Positions 8,297 through 18,537 of a DNA stretch of 64,000 nt are shown one piece after another. The DNA comes from Sulfurovaceae bacterium (GTDB lineage: Bacteria; Campylobacterota; Campylobacteria; Campylobacterales; Sulfurovaceae), in NCBI GenBank assembly GCA_028715055.1, contig JAQTLE010000003.1, positions 1 through 64,000 on the forward strand. The letters are read 5' to 3'. Position numbers and translations under genes: made by a program. The notes below the pieces were generated by a model that saw only the letters and a list, made by a program, of their open reading frames with translations, was not told the DNA's origin and ran no database searches. Within the stretch, counting starts at the first letter, position 1. Every line of letters begins with the position of its first letter.

Positions 8297-10114
8297 TTAG
8301 TTAGAATTTTTTTTATCTCTAGCCATTCTTCTTCTCTCATTTGCATCAAGAGATCTTTTGCGAATACGAATAGTAAGCGGTGTAATCTCTACAAGCTCAT
8401 CGTCTTCTATCCATTCCATAGCGGATTCGAGTGTAATCTTGCGAGGTGGTATAAGCTTAATAGCTTCATCCGCACCGCTTGTTCTCATATTGGTAAGTTG
8501 TTTACCTTTTAGAGGGTTTACATCCAAATCTCCTGGACGAGAAGACTCGCCTATAACCATTCCACTATATACTTTGTCTTGTGGGTTTATGAACAATACT
8601 CCTCTAGCCTGGAGGTTGAATAGCGAAAATGCAACTGCTACGCCATCATCCATAGATACCAATGCTCCTTGAGTACGACTCTCAACAGTACCGCTATATG
8701 GGCGATACTCTAAGTATGAGTGATTCATGATCCCTTCACCCTTTGTGTCAGTCAAGAATTCATTTCTAAATCCGATAAGTCCGCGAGCCGGGATCTCGAA
8801 CTCTATTCTTACTGTACCGTCTGGCATAGGCGCAAGCGAGGTCATTTCCGCTTTTCTCTTTCCTAGTTTTTCTATCGCAACTCCTTGAAACTCTTCAGGA
8901 ACATCCACTACAAGATGCTCAAACGGCTCCATTCTCACACCATTTTCTTCTTTTATAACAACTTCCGGACGAGCAAGCAAGAACTCAAAGCCTTCTCTTC
9001 TCATATTTTCAGCTAGTATTCCTATTTGAAGCTCACCACGACCTGAAACCTTGAAAGATGCATCACCAAGAGGCTCCATTCTCATAGCTATATTCGTTTC
9101 CATTTCTTTGTTTAATCTGTCTCTGATCTTGTTTGAAGTGACATGTTTGCCCTCTGTCCCGGCTAGTGGGCCATCGTTTACTGAGAAAATAACAGACAAG
9201 GTCGGCTCTTCTATATGCATAGGATCAAGTGGCACCGGATTGTTATTATCACAGATGCTGTCTCCTACATCGATGTCATTAAATCCTGCGATCGCTACGA
9301 TATCACCAGCTTCTGCTTCTGCAATATCAAGTCTCTCAAGCCCTTTAAATCCAATTAGTTTGGATATTCGGCTTTTTGATTTTGCACCACAAGCTTTGAC
9401 TAGAGTAAACTCATCTCCTTTTCTTACTTTACCGTTAAAGATACGAGTAATACCGATACGACCTACGAAATTATCGTTATCAAGAGTAAATACTTGAGCT
9501 TGAGTATCCGCGTCCGCTGAACCGGTTGGATATGGCACATATTTGAGAATCGCTTCAAATAGCGGGGTCATGTCTTTATTTTCATCATCCATATTCCATT
9601 TTGCATAACCGTCTCTAGCTGCTGCATAAACTACAGGGAATTCAAGCTGCTCTTCATTCGCTTCAAGTGCCACTAGAAGGTCAAAAACTTCATCTACAAC
9701 GCGATCGGGCTCTGCTGCATCTTTGTCTATTTTATTTACGACCACTATAGGTATAAGGCCAAAACCGATAGCCTTTTTGAGCACGAATTTTGTCTGTGGC
9801 ATAACACCTTCTTGTGCATCGACAAGAAGCAATACACCGTCTACCATACGAAGCACGCGTTCTACTTCTCCACCGAAATCAGCGTGGCCCGGGGTGTCTA
9901 TGATATTAATCTTGTGATCGCCATAAGTGATAGCTGTGTTTTTAGAAAGGATAGTGATCCCTCTTTCTTTTTCGATATCATTGCTATCCATGGCTCTTTC
10001 TTGAACCTCTTGGTGTGCCGCATATGTGCCGCTTTGTTGCAACAACTGATCGACTAGGGTAGTCTTACCATGGTCGACGTGTGCGATAACCGCAATATTT
10101 TTTATTTTTTGCAT
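8297..10114 (-). CDS. typA: Ribosome-associated GTPase BipA/TypA
   Basis: 605 residues, the family length. The G1 loop AHVDHGKTT is at 11-19, the switch I region carries ERGITI, G3 is DTPGHADF and G4 is NKID. Domain II, the two EF-G-like alpha/beta domains and the BipA C-terminal domain follow. BipA is an EF-G-like GTPase that binds 70S ribosomes and helps 50S assembly and growth at low temperature or under stress. It is a single gene with its own upstream region on the minus strand. Confidence 0.97.
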   Translation of the reverse strand: MQKIKNIAVIAHVDHGKTTLVDQLLQQSGTYAAHQEVQERAMDSNDIEKERGITILSKNTAITYGDHKINIIDTPGHADFGGEVERVLRMVDGVLLLVDAQEGVMPQTKFVLKKAIGFGLIPIVVVNKIDKDAAEPDRVVDEVFDLLVALEANEEQLEFPVVYAAARDGYAKWNMDDENKDMTPLFEAILKYVPYPTGSADADTQAQVFTLDNDNFVGRIGITRIFNGKVRKGDEFTLVKACGAKSKSRISKLIGFKGLERLDIAEAEAGDIVAIAGFNDIDVGDSICDNNNPVPLDPMHIEEPTLSVIFSVNDGPLAGTEGKHVTSNKIRDRLNKEMETNIAMRMEPLGDASFKVSGRGELQIGILAENMRREGFEFLLARPEVVIKEENGVRMEPFEHLVVDVPEEFQGVAIEKLGKRKAEMTSLAPMPDGTVRIEFEIPARGLIGFRNEFLTDTKGEGIMNHSYLEYRPYSGTVESRTQGALVSMDDGVAVAFSLFNLQARGVLFINPQDKVYSGMVIGESSRPGDLDVNPLKGKQLTNMRTSGADEAIKLIPPRKITLESAMEWIEDDELVEITPLTIRIRKRSLDANERRRMARDKKNSN

Positions 10115-10174
10115 AATAATCCTATTTTTATTGTGTATATTTCGCGCATTATACCTAAATTTTATTATAATCAG

Positions 10175-11281
10175 TTATCGCACGCCTAATCCATATAGCT
10201 CATGGTATTGTTTCATCGCGTATCTATCGGTCATCGAAGCTATATAGTCAGCTATTACTCTATGTTTATTTCTTTTGTCCAAAAGTTCTTTTTGATATGC
10301 CGGCAGCAGATATATATCCTGTGCAAATGCGCCATATAGTCCTTTTATACATTGACGTCCGGCGAACATATTGACCATTATCTTTTCATGATGATATAAA
10401 TTTTCAAAAAGATATTTTTTAAGCGTTTTTATCTCTCGTTCTATCTCATTTTCAAAACCTACCGGTAACGGCTTATTTGAATCCAAAGAGGCACAAATTG
10501 GCTCTAATTTATCATATTTGCTTATTTCAATAGACGAATTAGATATAAAATCCTTTACAAGCAAGGTGATCAGATTGGCTACAAATCTGTGTCTATAAAG
10601 TTTGTGCGTTCTATTTATGCCTTCTTCTTGAACCAAAAAATCGACTCTTTTGCATAACGGTTCACAAAGAAGAGAATCCAAATTAATAAGTCCATATTTT
10701 ATCCCGTCATCGATATCGTGACTGACATAAGCTATTTCATCAGCCCTGTCTACTATCATTGCTTCCAATGACGGATGTTTATCCAAATGAAACTGTCCGT
10801 TTAAAGGCTTTACAAAGTCTTTATAATATGGTGCTGAATGCTTTAATACTCCTTCTAGTGTAGCAAAAGATAGATTAAGTCCATCGAATCCTTCATATCT
10901 CTTTTCGAGTCTGGTCAGGACTCTAAAAGATTGAAAATTATGATCGAAACCAAAATTATGACCATCCGATTTGAGCAATTCATCCAAAGTATCTCCACCT
11001 ATATGTCCAAAAGGGGTATGCCCTAGATCATGAGACAAAGCAATCGCTTCACACAGACCTTCTTTAAGTCCAAGAGAACTTGCCAATGTGCGTGCAATTT
11101 GACTAACCTCAAGCGAATGGGTAAGACGTGTACGAAAATAGTCACCTTCATGATTGAGAAAGACTTGTGTTTTGTATTCTAGTCTTCTAAAAGAACTTGA
11201 ATGGATCACCCTGTCCCTGTCTCTATCATAAGGATCTCGAAAATCTTCTTTAAATGAATAAAAACGTTCATTTGGTTTCAT
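10175..11281 (-). CDS. dgt: Deoxyguanosinetriphosphate triphosphohydrolase-like HD protein
   Basis: 368 residues. RDRDRVIHSSSFRRLEYKTQVF near the N-terminus, THSLEVSQIART (metal His), and ALSHDLGHTPFGHIGG (the HD pair and following His) are the dGTPase signatures. ADEIAYVSHDIDDG provides the last metal Asp. The family releases tripolyphosphate from dNTPs and helps set nucleotide pools. It is divergent from thyX across 76 bases that contain TATAAT-like boxes for both genes, a pairing of two dNTP enzymes that suggests shared control. Confidence 0.9.
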   Translation of the reverse strand: MKPNERFYSFKEDFRDPYDRDRDRVIHSSSFRRLEYKTQVFLNHEGDYFRTRLTHSLEVSQIARTLASSLGLKEGLCEAIALSHDLGHTPFGHIGGDTLDELLKSDGHNFGFDHNFQSFRVLTRLEKRYEGFDGLNLSFATLEGVLKHSAPYYKDFVKPLNGQFHLDKHPSLEAMIVDRADEIAYVSHDIDDGIKYGLINLDSLLCEPLCKRVDFLVQEEGINRTHKLYRHRFVANLITLLVKDFISNSSIEISKYDKLEPICASLDSNKPLPVGFENEIEREIKTLKKYLFENLYHHEKIMVNMFAGRQCIKGLYGAFAQDIYLLPAYQKELLDKRNKHRVIADYIASMTDRYAMKQYHELYGLGVR

Positions 11282-11357
11282 TTATTACCTTTTGGCATTA
11301 TAGATATAATTGGTATTATAGGATATAATTGTAACTAATTTGACCCAAAGGACTTCT

Positions 11358-11966
11358 ATGACAGTTACTCTTTTGCATCATACGCCTCTTCAAATATGCT
11401 CTAATGCCATAAGAACATGCTGGCAAAGCTTTGATAAAAGCGATAACGGTGGAGAAAAAGACAAAGAACTTATAGACAGAGTGGGCAACAAAAATAAACA
11501 TGCCTCTACTTTAGAGCATTTATCATATAACTTTTATATCAAAGGCGTAAGTAGAGCATGCTTGCAAGAGCTGGCTAGACATAGGATAGCCAGCCTTAGC
11601 GTCAAATCAACGCGCTATACCCTCAAAGAGCTCAAAGAATGCGATATTATTGATTATGATAAGTTCTTGGTAATGACGGACAATGAAATGGTAGACAATG
11701 CTAGTAAACAAGCTTTAGATAATTTGCAAAAAATATTAAAAGAAGGCATTTCCAATGATATAGCCAAATATTGTTTACCAGAAAGCTATAAAACCGAATT
11801 AACATGGTCAATCAATGCAAGAAGTTTGCAAAATTTCTTGGCTCTTAGAACCAATAAAGCCGCATTATGGGAAATAAGAAATTTGGCATATGAACTATTT
11901 GATGCTTTACCGGAAGAGCATAAATATTTATTTGAAAGTTCTTTGTATAAAAATACAGAAGAGTAA
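11358..11966 (+). CDS. thyX: FAD-dependent thymidylate synthase ThyX
   Basis: 202 residues. The ThyX motif RHRxxSxxxxSxRY is present exactly as RHRIASLSVKSTRY at residues 74-87, with STLEHLSYNFYIKGVSR upstream. ThyX makes dTMP from dUMP using FAD, NADPH and methylene-tetrahydrofolate, and replaces ThyA. The ATG at 11358 follows AAAGGA with a suitable gap; the in-frame TTG at 11340 is ignored. A strong hairpin with a T-rich tail follows the gene. Confidence 0.95.
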   Translation: MTVTLLHHTPLQICSNAIRTCWQSFDKSDNGGEKDKELIDRVGNKNKHASTLEHLSYNFYIKGVSRACLQELARHRIASLSVKSTRYTLKELKECDIIDYDKFLVMTDNEMVDNASKQALDNLQKILKEGISNDIAKYCLPESYKTELTWSINARSLQNFLALRTNKAALWEIRNLAYELFDALPEEHKYLFESSLYKNTEE

Positions 11967-12003
11967 GCCGTAGTCGATTATGAGACTTTAAAAGAAGCTT
12001 CGT

Positions 12004-12035
12004 AAAGGCAAATTGATTTGCCTTTATTTATTTTT
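12004..12035 (+). terminator. Rho-independent terminator after thyX
   Basis: AAAGGCAAA (12004-12012), a TTGA loop, TTTGCCTTT (12017-12025), then a T-rich tail. The stem is perfect. The tail overlaps the last codons of the convergent hlyD-like gene. Confidence 0.8.
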
Positions 12036-13194
12036 CATGAAATGCTTCTGATAGAGTTTTTGTAACAGGTTTAGTAATATATTGCCATACGGTTCTTTGC
12101 CCCGTGATAATATCAACTTGTGTAGTCATACCAGGCGTAACTTCTATCTCTTTTCCATTTTTAGCGATCAATTTAGTTTGATTTAGTACTATATTAACCC
12201 TAAAGTAATATCTGTCGCCATTTGCTGTTTTTTCTACCAAGGTATCAGGACTTATATAGTTTACCGTGCCATCAAAAATACCATATATACTATAATCGTA
12301 AGCATCCAATTTAACTCCGACTTTTTGTCCTTTTTTGACAAATGAAACATCGGTTGTTGGCAATTTGGCTTCAATTATCAATTTATCCCCAAATGGCACA
12401 AGTTCCATAATAACATCCCCACTTCTAACTCTAGCGCCTTTTGTGGTAATCAAAATATTTTTTACAATCGCATCCATAGGAGATCGTATATCTGTCCACT
12501 CCAAAGAGATCTTGCGATCCGCCAACTCTTGTTCTTTTGTAGAAAGATCTTCTTCTGCTCTTGTCATATCAGTTTGAGAGTCTTGAAAATATTTATTCTT
12601 TACATTTGATATTTGACCTTTTAAATCCGATACCTGTCTTTCTAGCCTAATAACTTCTGCTGAACCGATATCTCCTGTTTTAAGTAGTGGAAGATTGTTA
12701 TCAAGTTCTTCTTTTGCTAGCGATAATGATTCATTTAGTGCAGAGATCTGATCATTTATGGCTTGTTGTCGTCTTTTAAAAAGCTCGGTTTGATTTGAAA
12801 TAAATTCAGGATACTCTTTGACTTCAGGTGGAAAAACCAATGGTTTGTCGTAAACCTCTGCTTGAAGTCTAGCAAGTGCGGCTTTAAGTGCTGCCACTTT
12901 TGCTTTGCTATCTTCATATGCTGCTTTTGCTTTGTCTTGCTCGAGCAAAACAAGTCTTTGCCCCTCTTTGACATGTTGTCCCTCATTAACAAATGTCTTA
13001 TCTACCACACCATCTGACGCTGCTTCTATCTCTTGTGTTTTGGCAGTTGCTATTACTTGTCCTTGAGCATGAGAAATTTGGTCTATGGTTGCAAAAGATG
13101 ACCAAATAAAAAATGGAACAATCAATAAAAACAACGAGCCAAAGATAATCCACAATGGATTAATTTTTGTTAAAAATGGATGATGCTCTTTCAT
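12028..13194 (-). CDS. Type I secretion periplasmic adaptor (HlyD family)
   Basis: 388 residues. A short cytoplasmic N-terminus leads into one transmembrane helix (about 14-33). A lipoyl-like half (SHAQGQVIATAKTQEIEAASDGVV, EGQHVKEGQRLVLLEQDKA) follows, then about 120 residues of coiled coil, and the second half with IRSPMDAIVKNILITTKGARVRSGDVIMELVP. The C-terminal region GMTTQVDIITGQRTVWQYITKPV is the HlyD/LapC signature. It bridges the inner-membrane ABC exporter and the TolC channel. Its start overlaps the end of the exporter gene by 4 bases, so the two are translated together. Confidence 0.9.
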   Translation of the reverse strand: MKEHHPFLTKINPLWIIFGSLFLLIVPFFIWSSFATIDQISHAQGQVIATAKTQEIEAASDGVVDKTFVNEGQHVKEGQRLVLLEQDKAKAAYEDSKAKVAALKAALARLQAEVYDKPLVFPPEVKEYPEFISNQTELFKRRQQAINDQISALNESLSLAKEELDNNLPLLKTGDIGSAEVIRLERQVSDLKGQISNVKNKYFQDSQTDMTRAEEDLSTKEQELADRKISLEWTDIRSPMDAIVKNILITTKGARVRSGDVIMELVPFGDKLIIEAKLPTTDVSFVKKGQKVGVKLDAYDYSIYGIFDGTVNYISPDTLVEKTANGDRYYFRVNIVLNQTKLIAKNGKEIEVTPGMTTQVDIITGQRTVWQYITKPVTKTLSEAFHEK

Positions 13195-15380
13195 TCTTGA
13201 CCTTTCTCTTGATTTGATATAGAAGTATTATTTTGATCTGCTGCTTGAGCTGCTGCTTGAGCTTGTTCTTTTTGTATTCGTTGGGCATTCGCCAATTTTC
13301 CAAGAATTTCATCTCTAGAACCATCCATAACAATACCTTGAGGTGTCATAATAATAATTCTATCCACAAGTCTTAAAAGAGTCGGTTTATGAGTAACGAC
13401 AACCAATGTTTGTTCTTTTGTGATATTTGTGCCCAAGATCTCCATAATCTTATTTTCTGTTATATCATCCATATTTGCCGTTGGCTCATCGAGCAACCAT
13501 ATTTTTGGATTTGTTAACAACATTCTAGTTATTGCAATCAATTGTTTTTGACCACCGGAAACACTATTGCCGCCTTCCGGTATAATGGTATCCAACCCTT
13601 TTGGCAAAGCATTTATAAGCAAGGACAATCCGGTCTTGTTTGCTGCTTCCATAATTTGTGTGTCATCAATACCAACAAGCCCCAAGATCAGATTATCTCT
13701 AAGCGTGCCTGAAATCAATCTGGTACTTTGCGACAAATATCCTATGGTATCGCTAAGCCTGTCTCTTGCTATTTGCTGAATATCTATATTATCCAATAAG
13801 ATTTGTCCTTCCGTTGGAGCATAAAGACCTGCAAGCATTTTAAGAATGGTTGATTTACCGGAACCTATAACGCCTAGTATTGCTATTTTTTCACCGGGTT
13901 CTATAGTTAAATTAGACAAAGCTATAGGTGCTGTACCTTCGCTATAAGTAAATTTAACTCCTTGACAACGATACATAGGAGCAATATTTTTTGGAAACAA
14001 AGGCTTCTCGACTCCTTCGTTGTCTTTTGGTAATGCATAAATACGATCTAAATCTTTTACTGCGATTTTGGCTCTGCCCCATTGAATGAATAAATTTGGC
14101 AACATAGACAAAGGAGAAAGCACCCTGCCAGAAAGAATAGAAATAGCGATAAGTCCCCCTGTTGTTAGATTGTCAGTTGAACTTACCAAATATGCACCCA
14201 TTGCGATCAATCCGATATAGCTCACTTGCTGAAGAAATGCCGTAAAATATCCAGATAGTTCACTATAATGCCTAATAGCAATATCATCATGGATCGCATC
14301 TTCACTCAAAGCATTCCATTTACTTAATACTGCATAACTGTGTCCGGATGCTTTGAGTGTTTCGGCACTCTCTACAGCTTCTACAAGAAGGCCCAGCTTT
14401 TTATTTGATGCAGCGACTGACTGCATTGTTAAAAATTCTATTTTATCTTTAAAGAAAAATGCAGTAAGTAAAGATAAAATAAAAAATATTAACGGCACCA
14501 ATCCCATTAGAAATCCACCGACTATCATAATAATAATCAGAAAAAACAGTGTAAAAGGAAAGTCTATAACAAAATAAAGCGCCGCTGTTGATATAAAAGA
14601 ACGAATGGCTATATAGCTTTGAAGCTGTGCTGACAAAGTGCCTATACTTTGAGGAATTGCATCCAATCTTATTTTCAAGAAACGATCAAAAATATTATGT
14701 GAATAGCTTTTGTCCATTATAACAGAAGAATGATCCAACACAGTAGATCTTGCGATTTTAATTATCATTTCTAATATTATAGCAATGAATACACCTATTG
14801 TGAGCGCGATCAGGGTTGACATACCGTGAGTAGGTATAACCCTATCGTAAACTTGCATACTATAAAATGATGTTCCAAGGGCCAAGAAATTTATACTCAT
14901 AGTTGCAACCGCTGCTTGAATGATACGTGGTTTTTCTCGCAATGCTACTTGTTTGAACATTTCATAAGCACTTTTGCTTATTTCATTTTTTCTCTCTATT
15001 CTTATAGGTGCAAACAAAATCTCTCCATGCATATCATGATATTTAATACCATCTACACTGTCGCATCTCCATCTGCCATCGGCTAATTTTTCCAATACTA
15101 TACACATGCCTTTTTTAGGAATTAATGCAAGGGCTGGAAGCATTTCATCATTGATCGATTTAGTCCATTTTGGCTTTATAAGCCCGTATGCATCAAAAAG
15201 TTTTTCATAATAATCAACAACAAACTCATTGTTGATCACATTGCTTGATGTTAATTGTTTGACAAAATCATCATATTCATGTTTTGAGAGCCTGTGATTT
15301 GCAAAATGAGGCAATGAACAACTTTGAGCAAGCCACTCGATATCTTTTAGAAGATGTTTTGTGCTGTTATATAATTCCAT
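13191..15380 (-). CDS. Type I secretion ABC exporter (LapB-like)
   Basis: 729 residues. The N-terminal ~150 residues form a C39-peptidase-like domain that lacks the catalytic Cys (the early segment has AQSCSLPH but no QxxxxxCGxA motif), typical of exporters of large adhesins. Six transmembrane helices follow (about 150-440). The nucleotide-binding domain has Walker A GVIGSGKST, signature VSGGQKQ, Walker B IWLLDEP and H-loop VTHK. The tail is Ala/Gln-rich. It would power one-step export of the neighbouring adhesin and possibly the repeat protein at 17935. Confidence 0.9.
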   Translation of the reverse strand: MELYNSTKHLLKDIEWLAQSCSLPHFANHRLSKHEYDDFVKQLTSSNVINNEFVVDYYEKLFDAYGLIKPKWTKSINDEMLPALALIPKKGMCIVLEKLADGRWRCDSVDGIKYHDMHGEILFAPIRIERKNEISKSAYEMFKQVALREKPRIIQAAVATMSINFLALGTSFYSMQVYDRVIPTHGMSTLIALTIGVFIAIILEMIIKIARSTVLDHSSVIMDKSYSHNIFDRFLKIRLDAIPQSIGTLSAQLQSYIAIRSFISTAALYFVIDFPFTLFFLIIIMIVGGFLMGLVPLIFFILSLLTAFFFKDKIEFLTMQSVAASNKKLGLLVEAVESAETLKASGHSYAVLSKWNALSEDAIHDDIAIRHYSELSGYFTAFLQQVSYIGLIAMGAYLVSSTDNLTTGGLIAISILSGRVLSPLSMLPNLFIQWGRAKIAVKDLDRIYALPKDNEGVEKPLFPKNIAPMYRCQGVKFTYSEGTAPIALSNLTIEPGEKIAILGVIGSGKSTILKMLAGLYAPTEGQILLDNIDIQQIARDRLSDTIGYLSQSTRLISGTLRDNLILGLVGIDDTQIMEAANKTGLSLLINALPKGLDTIIPEGGNSVSGGQKQLIAITRMLLTNPKIWLLDEPTANMDDITENKIMEILGTNITKEQTLVVVTHKPTLLRLVDRIIIMTPQGIVMDGSRDEILGKLANAQRIQKEQAQAAAQAADQNNTSISNQEKGQE

Positions 15381-15417
15381 TTGACAAACTCCATAATTTA
15401 TTATTCATACTTTTCCC

Positions 15418-17688
15418 CTACTTTCTAACTATAAATGCTTCGTCACAAATAATCTTTTTCACTTCCCTGGCGACAATAAGCGCATCTGCCGGGCGTACAT
15501 ATGCGCCAACCATACATTTATCCTCACTGTTAATGATTTCTAGCTTCAATTTTTTAAGTTGTTTTTTCATATCTTCGTTAACAGCTGCATCAAATTGCAC
15601 ATAATAGAGCGGTTTGCCGGATGCGCTATCCACTTTTGTTGCTTCCGGCAACTCGATAGCTGTTGAAATCGGCACAAAAATTGCTTTTTGCCGTTCTGTT
15701 TTTGCAGCCAGTTTCAGTTTTTTTGTTTTTACGGCCAGTTTCTCTTCTTTAGGGCTGCTTATTGGCGGCTGTACTTCTATTTTTTTATCCTCATCAATCA
15801 CTTTAGCTTTTGGCGGCTGTTCTGCTTTTGAGCTTGTTGCGATTGCTAATTGAACTGCTGCCGGTTTTGATGCCGCGATTTTTTCTTTCTTGTCGATATT
15901 TTTAGTCTCAGCAACCACATTAATTTTGGATGTATTTGTTTTTGGGGTATCTATTTTTACGATTTCAGACTGTTTTGGTGCTGGAGCTTGAATTGCAACT
16001 TTTGAATCAGCTCCGGCTTTTTTGCCAAACATGCTCAAGAAATTTTGCCATCTTGTTGTAGATTTTTTATCTTTGCTATCTTCAGCTGCAATTTTATTGT
16101 CAACGACAGCTGCTTTAACTTTAGGATTTTCTGTTTTTGGAATAGCGGTTGCTATTTTGGATTTTGTTTCTTCTATTCTTGCAACCGGCTTTTCTGCTTT
16201 TGAAATAACCGTTGTGGATAATGGAGATGTTTGTGCGGTAGCATTTTCTTTGTTGTTAATTGTTACGATCGTCACATTATCAACTTTTGATTTATTTGGC
16301 AAAGTTGCTACAAGCGGAGCTTTTGAAAAATTCTCATCTTTTCTTGGAAATATAGTATCAAAAGTAACATTTTGTTTTTTATCGGCAGGTATATATGGTT
16401 GTGCCGGCATAACAGGACTTGCAATTTTTTTAGTTTTTGCAAACTTATTATTCCCCAGCATACCAAGCATACCATCCTTGCCTCCCAATAAAGCAAGCTG
16501 ATATGCCGAGACGATGTGTGTCGATTTGGTATCCGCAAATGCCATCTCATTTTGAGTAAGCTCTCTAGATGCGTTAACCAGATCCAGCCATTGTCTTTTG
16601 CCCGCTAAAAACAATCTTGTATAAGAAGCAAAAACCTTTTCGGATGAGCCAACGGATTGCGACTGATACTCTATTCTATTAGAAGATGATGTATAATCAT
16701 TGTATGCAAACATTACCTTATTAATAAGATCTTGTTGTTTTGAAAGTTTTTCTTGTCTAACTTCCATAATTTTTGCCTCTGCTGATTCTATGCCTGAAAA
16801 AGCCGAAAGTCCGGCACCCGGAGATGCCTGCAAAGAAAAATAAACCAAGGTTTCATTCATAGGAGCATCATAATATAATGAGGTGCTTCCTACGCCCCTT
16901 TCTGCTTTAACTGAGATATTTGGCCAAATAACAGCTTTTGCCTTAGACTTTTCAGCCTCAGCACGTTCTAGCTGGGCATCAAGCCTTTTCAGAGTAGGGT
17001 GAGTATTTATCATAGATTTTATAATATTATCAAGAGAATCGAAAGTAAACGGTATTCTTTCATCTATTTTTAAGTCTCCGTCAAATTTATGATTAGTTAA
17101 AAGTTCTATCTGCGATAATGAAGTAATTAACCTTGTTTTAGCATAGTTGATATCTGTATCCATCTGATATAACCTACCTTTAAGCAGCTCCATATCCGAT
17201 TTAGAAGAAACTCCTGCGGCCACGCGTCTTGATACCATGCCTTCCAGGATGCCTAGTTGTATTTGACCTTCAGAAAGAGCTTCTAGGTCTCCTTTGGCTT
17301 TTAGATATGTTTGAAGGGCATTGAGTAATGTTTCTACCAATGTATATCCACTATCTTCTAAGCCATACTCTGAGTCATGTTTATTTGCGAGCGCCATATC
17401 ATATGTGGCATCCAACTTTCCTCCGGTCCATAGCGGTTGTTCCAAAACCGCTGTTCCGCCCCAAAGTTTATTTTTATTTGCCCCTTGATTTACGCCAAAA
17501 GAAGCAGTAGGAAAATAGTTCCATTTTGCTCCTTGAAGCTGCGCATTGGCACCTCTAATGATTTGCTCTTGCATTTTGATGTTTGGATGAGTTTGAATTG
17601 TCATTGAAACCAAATCATTGACACTATAACTACTGTCAGCATACACCATAGTAAAACCGGCGATCATAACCAAATAAACATTTTTCAC
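15418..17688 (-). CDS. TolC-family outer membrane protein with long C-terminal extension
   Basis: 756 residues. A signal peptide (MKNVYLVMIAGFTMVYA) precedes a normal TolC domain (about 20-420) with VNDLVSMTIQTHPNIKMQE and a second repeat starting DNIIKSMINTHPTLKRLDAQ. TolC proteins usually stop near 430-480 residues. Here about 260 residues of Lys/Ala/Pro/Thr-rich low-complexity sequence follow, then a compact terminal domain beginning PLYYVQFDA that looks SPOR-like and contains two Cys. The extension should sit in the periplasm, where it could reach peptidoglycan. The gene precedes the exporter and adaptor genes in the same direction. Confidence 0.88.
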   Translation of the reverse strand: MKNVYLVMIAGFTMVYADSSYSVNDLVSMTIQTHPNIKMQEQIIRGANAQLQGAKWNYFPTASFGVNQGANKNKLWGGTAVLEQPLWTGGKLDATYDMALANKHDSEYGLEDSGYTLVETLLNALQTYLKAKGDLEALSEGQIQLGILEGMVSRRVAAGVSSKSDMELLKGRLYQMDTDINYAKTRLITSLSQIELLTNHKFDGDLKIDERIPFTFDSLDNIIKSMINTHPTLKRLDAQLERAEAEKSKAKAVIWPNISVKAERGVGSTSLYYDAPMNETLVYFSLQASPGAGLSAFSGIESAEAKIMEVRQEKLSKQQDLINKVMFAYNDYTSSSNRIEYQSQSVGSSEKVFASYTRLFLAGKRQWLDLVNASRELTQNEMAFADTKSTHIVSAYQLALLGGKDGMLGMLGNNKFAKTKKIASPVMPAQPYIPADKKQNVTFDTIFPRKDENFSKAPLVATLPNKSKVDNVTIVTINNKENATAQTSPLSTTVISKAEKPVARIEETKSKIATAIPKTENPKVKAAVVDNKIAAEDSKDKKSTTRWQNFLSMFGKKAGADSKVAIQAPAPKQSEIVKIDTPKTNTSKINVVAETKNIDKKEKIAASKPAAVQLAIATSSKAEQPPKAKVIDEDKKIEVQPPISSPKEEKLAVKTKKLKLAAKTERQKAIFVPISTAIELPEATKVDSASGKPLYYVQFDAAVNEDMKKQLKKLKLEIINSEDKCMVGAYVRPADALIVAREVKKIICDEAFIVRK

Positions 17689-17851
17689 CTATTTATCCCT
17701 ACCTAAAAAATCCATTTATTACATTAATCTAATAATACCATCTTACCTTGTAACTTTGGAGTATTATATCATCATAAGATAAAAAACATTAATAATTAAA
17801 TTAAATTTATTGCCGTTTGATAACAAAGTTATACTAATATCAAAAATTATA

Positions 17852-17880
17852 TTGACATTAAGTATTTATTGTTGTATAAT
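17852..17880 (+). promoter_or_regulatory. Consensus sigma-70 promoter of the repeat protein gene
   Basis: TTGACA (17852-17857) and TATAAT (17875-17880) are separated by exactly 17 bases, matching the consensus at all twelve positions. It drives the repeat-protein gene at 17935 with a leader of about 45 bases and predicts very high expression. Confidence 0.8.
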
Positions 17881-17934
17881 TTTTTCACGATGCTGAAAAA
17901 TTGCATCTATATTTATTTTTTAAAAGGACTTATA

Positions 17935-18498
17935 ATGGCATTATTGGACGGATTACTTGGGGGATTAAATTTGAACGGCCTACTAGGCGGTTTGCACCTA
18001 GATACTTTAGTTGGTAGCGTTGGAGGTGTTGTTAACACTGTTGCTCATACTGTTGACACTGTTTCAACTGTTGCTGGTGTTGTTGTTGATGACGTTGCTA
18101 ACGTAGCTATTGCTGCGGATCATCTTTTGGATGTTACTACTGCGTTTGTAAATACTGCAGCTGTAGCTGATGTTGCTGCTGTATTGAACGTTGTTCAAAA
18201 TACTCTTGGCAACACACTTGTTCTTGCAGATCATCTTGTTAATACTACAGTTATGGGTACACTTGCTACTACAGTTGGAATGGTAGACAATACAGTTGGT
18301 ACTACTCTTGGATTAGTAAACGGTGTTGTTGGTCATGTTCTTACTGATGTTTCTGGTGCTGCTGGCGCTGCGCTTGGTCTTGTAGATACTACTGTTGGTC
18401 TAGTTGGCACTACTGTTGGTCTAGTTGGCGGTCTTGTAGGTACTGTAGAAGGTCTACTTGGCGGTTTAACTGGTTTGACTGGTGCTCTTCACCTTTAA
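17935..18498 (+). CDS. Lys/Arg-free glycine-valine-threonine repeat protein, putative type I secretion cargo
   Basis: 187 residues from an ATG preceded by AAAAGGACT. The protein contains no Lys, Arg, Cys, Trp, Tyr or Pro, one Phe and one Ile, and is dominated by Val, Leu, Gly, Thr, Ala, Asn and Asp. The ends carry LLGGL-type motifs (DGLLGGLNLNGLLGGLHL at the start, EGLLGGLTGLTGALHL at the end). The middle has imperfect seven-residue units such as LVDTTVG and LVGTTVG. There is no Sec signal. Basic-residue depletion and a C-terminal hydrophobic end are features of type I substrates, and the exporter lies beside it. I do not recognise a family; self-assembly into a surface fibre is inference. 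Confidence 0.75.
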   Translation: MALLDGLLGGLNLNGLLGGLHLDTLVGSVGGVVNTVAHTVDTVSTVAGVVVDDVANVAIAADHLLDVTTAFVNTAAVADVAAVLNVVQNTLGNTLVLADHLVNTTVMGTLATTVGMVDNTVGTTLGLVNGVVGHVLTDVSGAAGAALGLVDTTVGLVGTTVGLVGGLVGTVEGLLGGLTGLTGALHL

Positions 18499-18504
18499 TA
18501 ACTC

Positions 18505-18537
18505 ACTTGCTCCTCTTTTTTGAGGGGTAAGTTTTTC
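18505..18537 (+). terminator. Terminator after the repeat protein gene
   Basis: ACTTGCTCCTC (18505-18515), a loop of six Ts, GAGGGGTAAGT (18522-18532) with two non-Watson-Crick positions, then TTTT. It is a standard intrinsic terminator on the plus strand. Confidence 0.8.
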
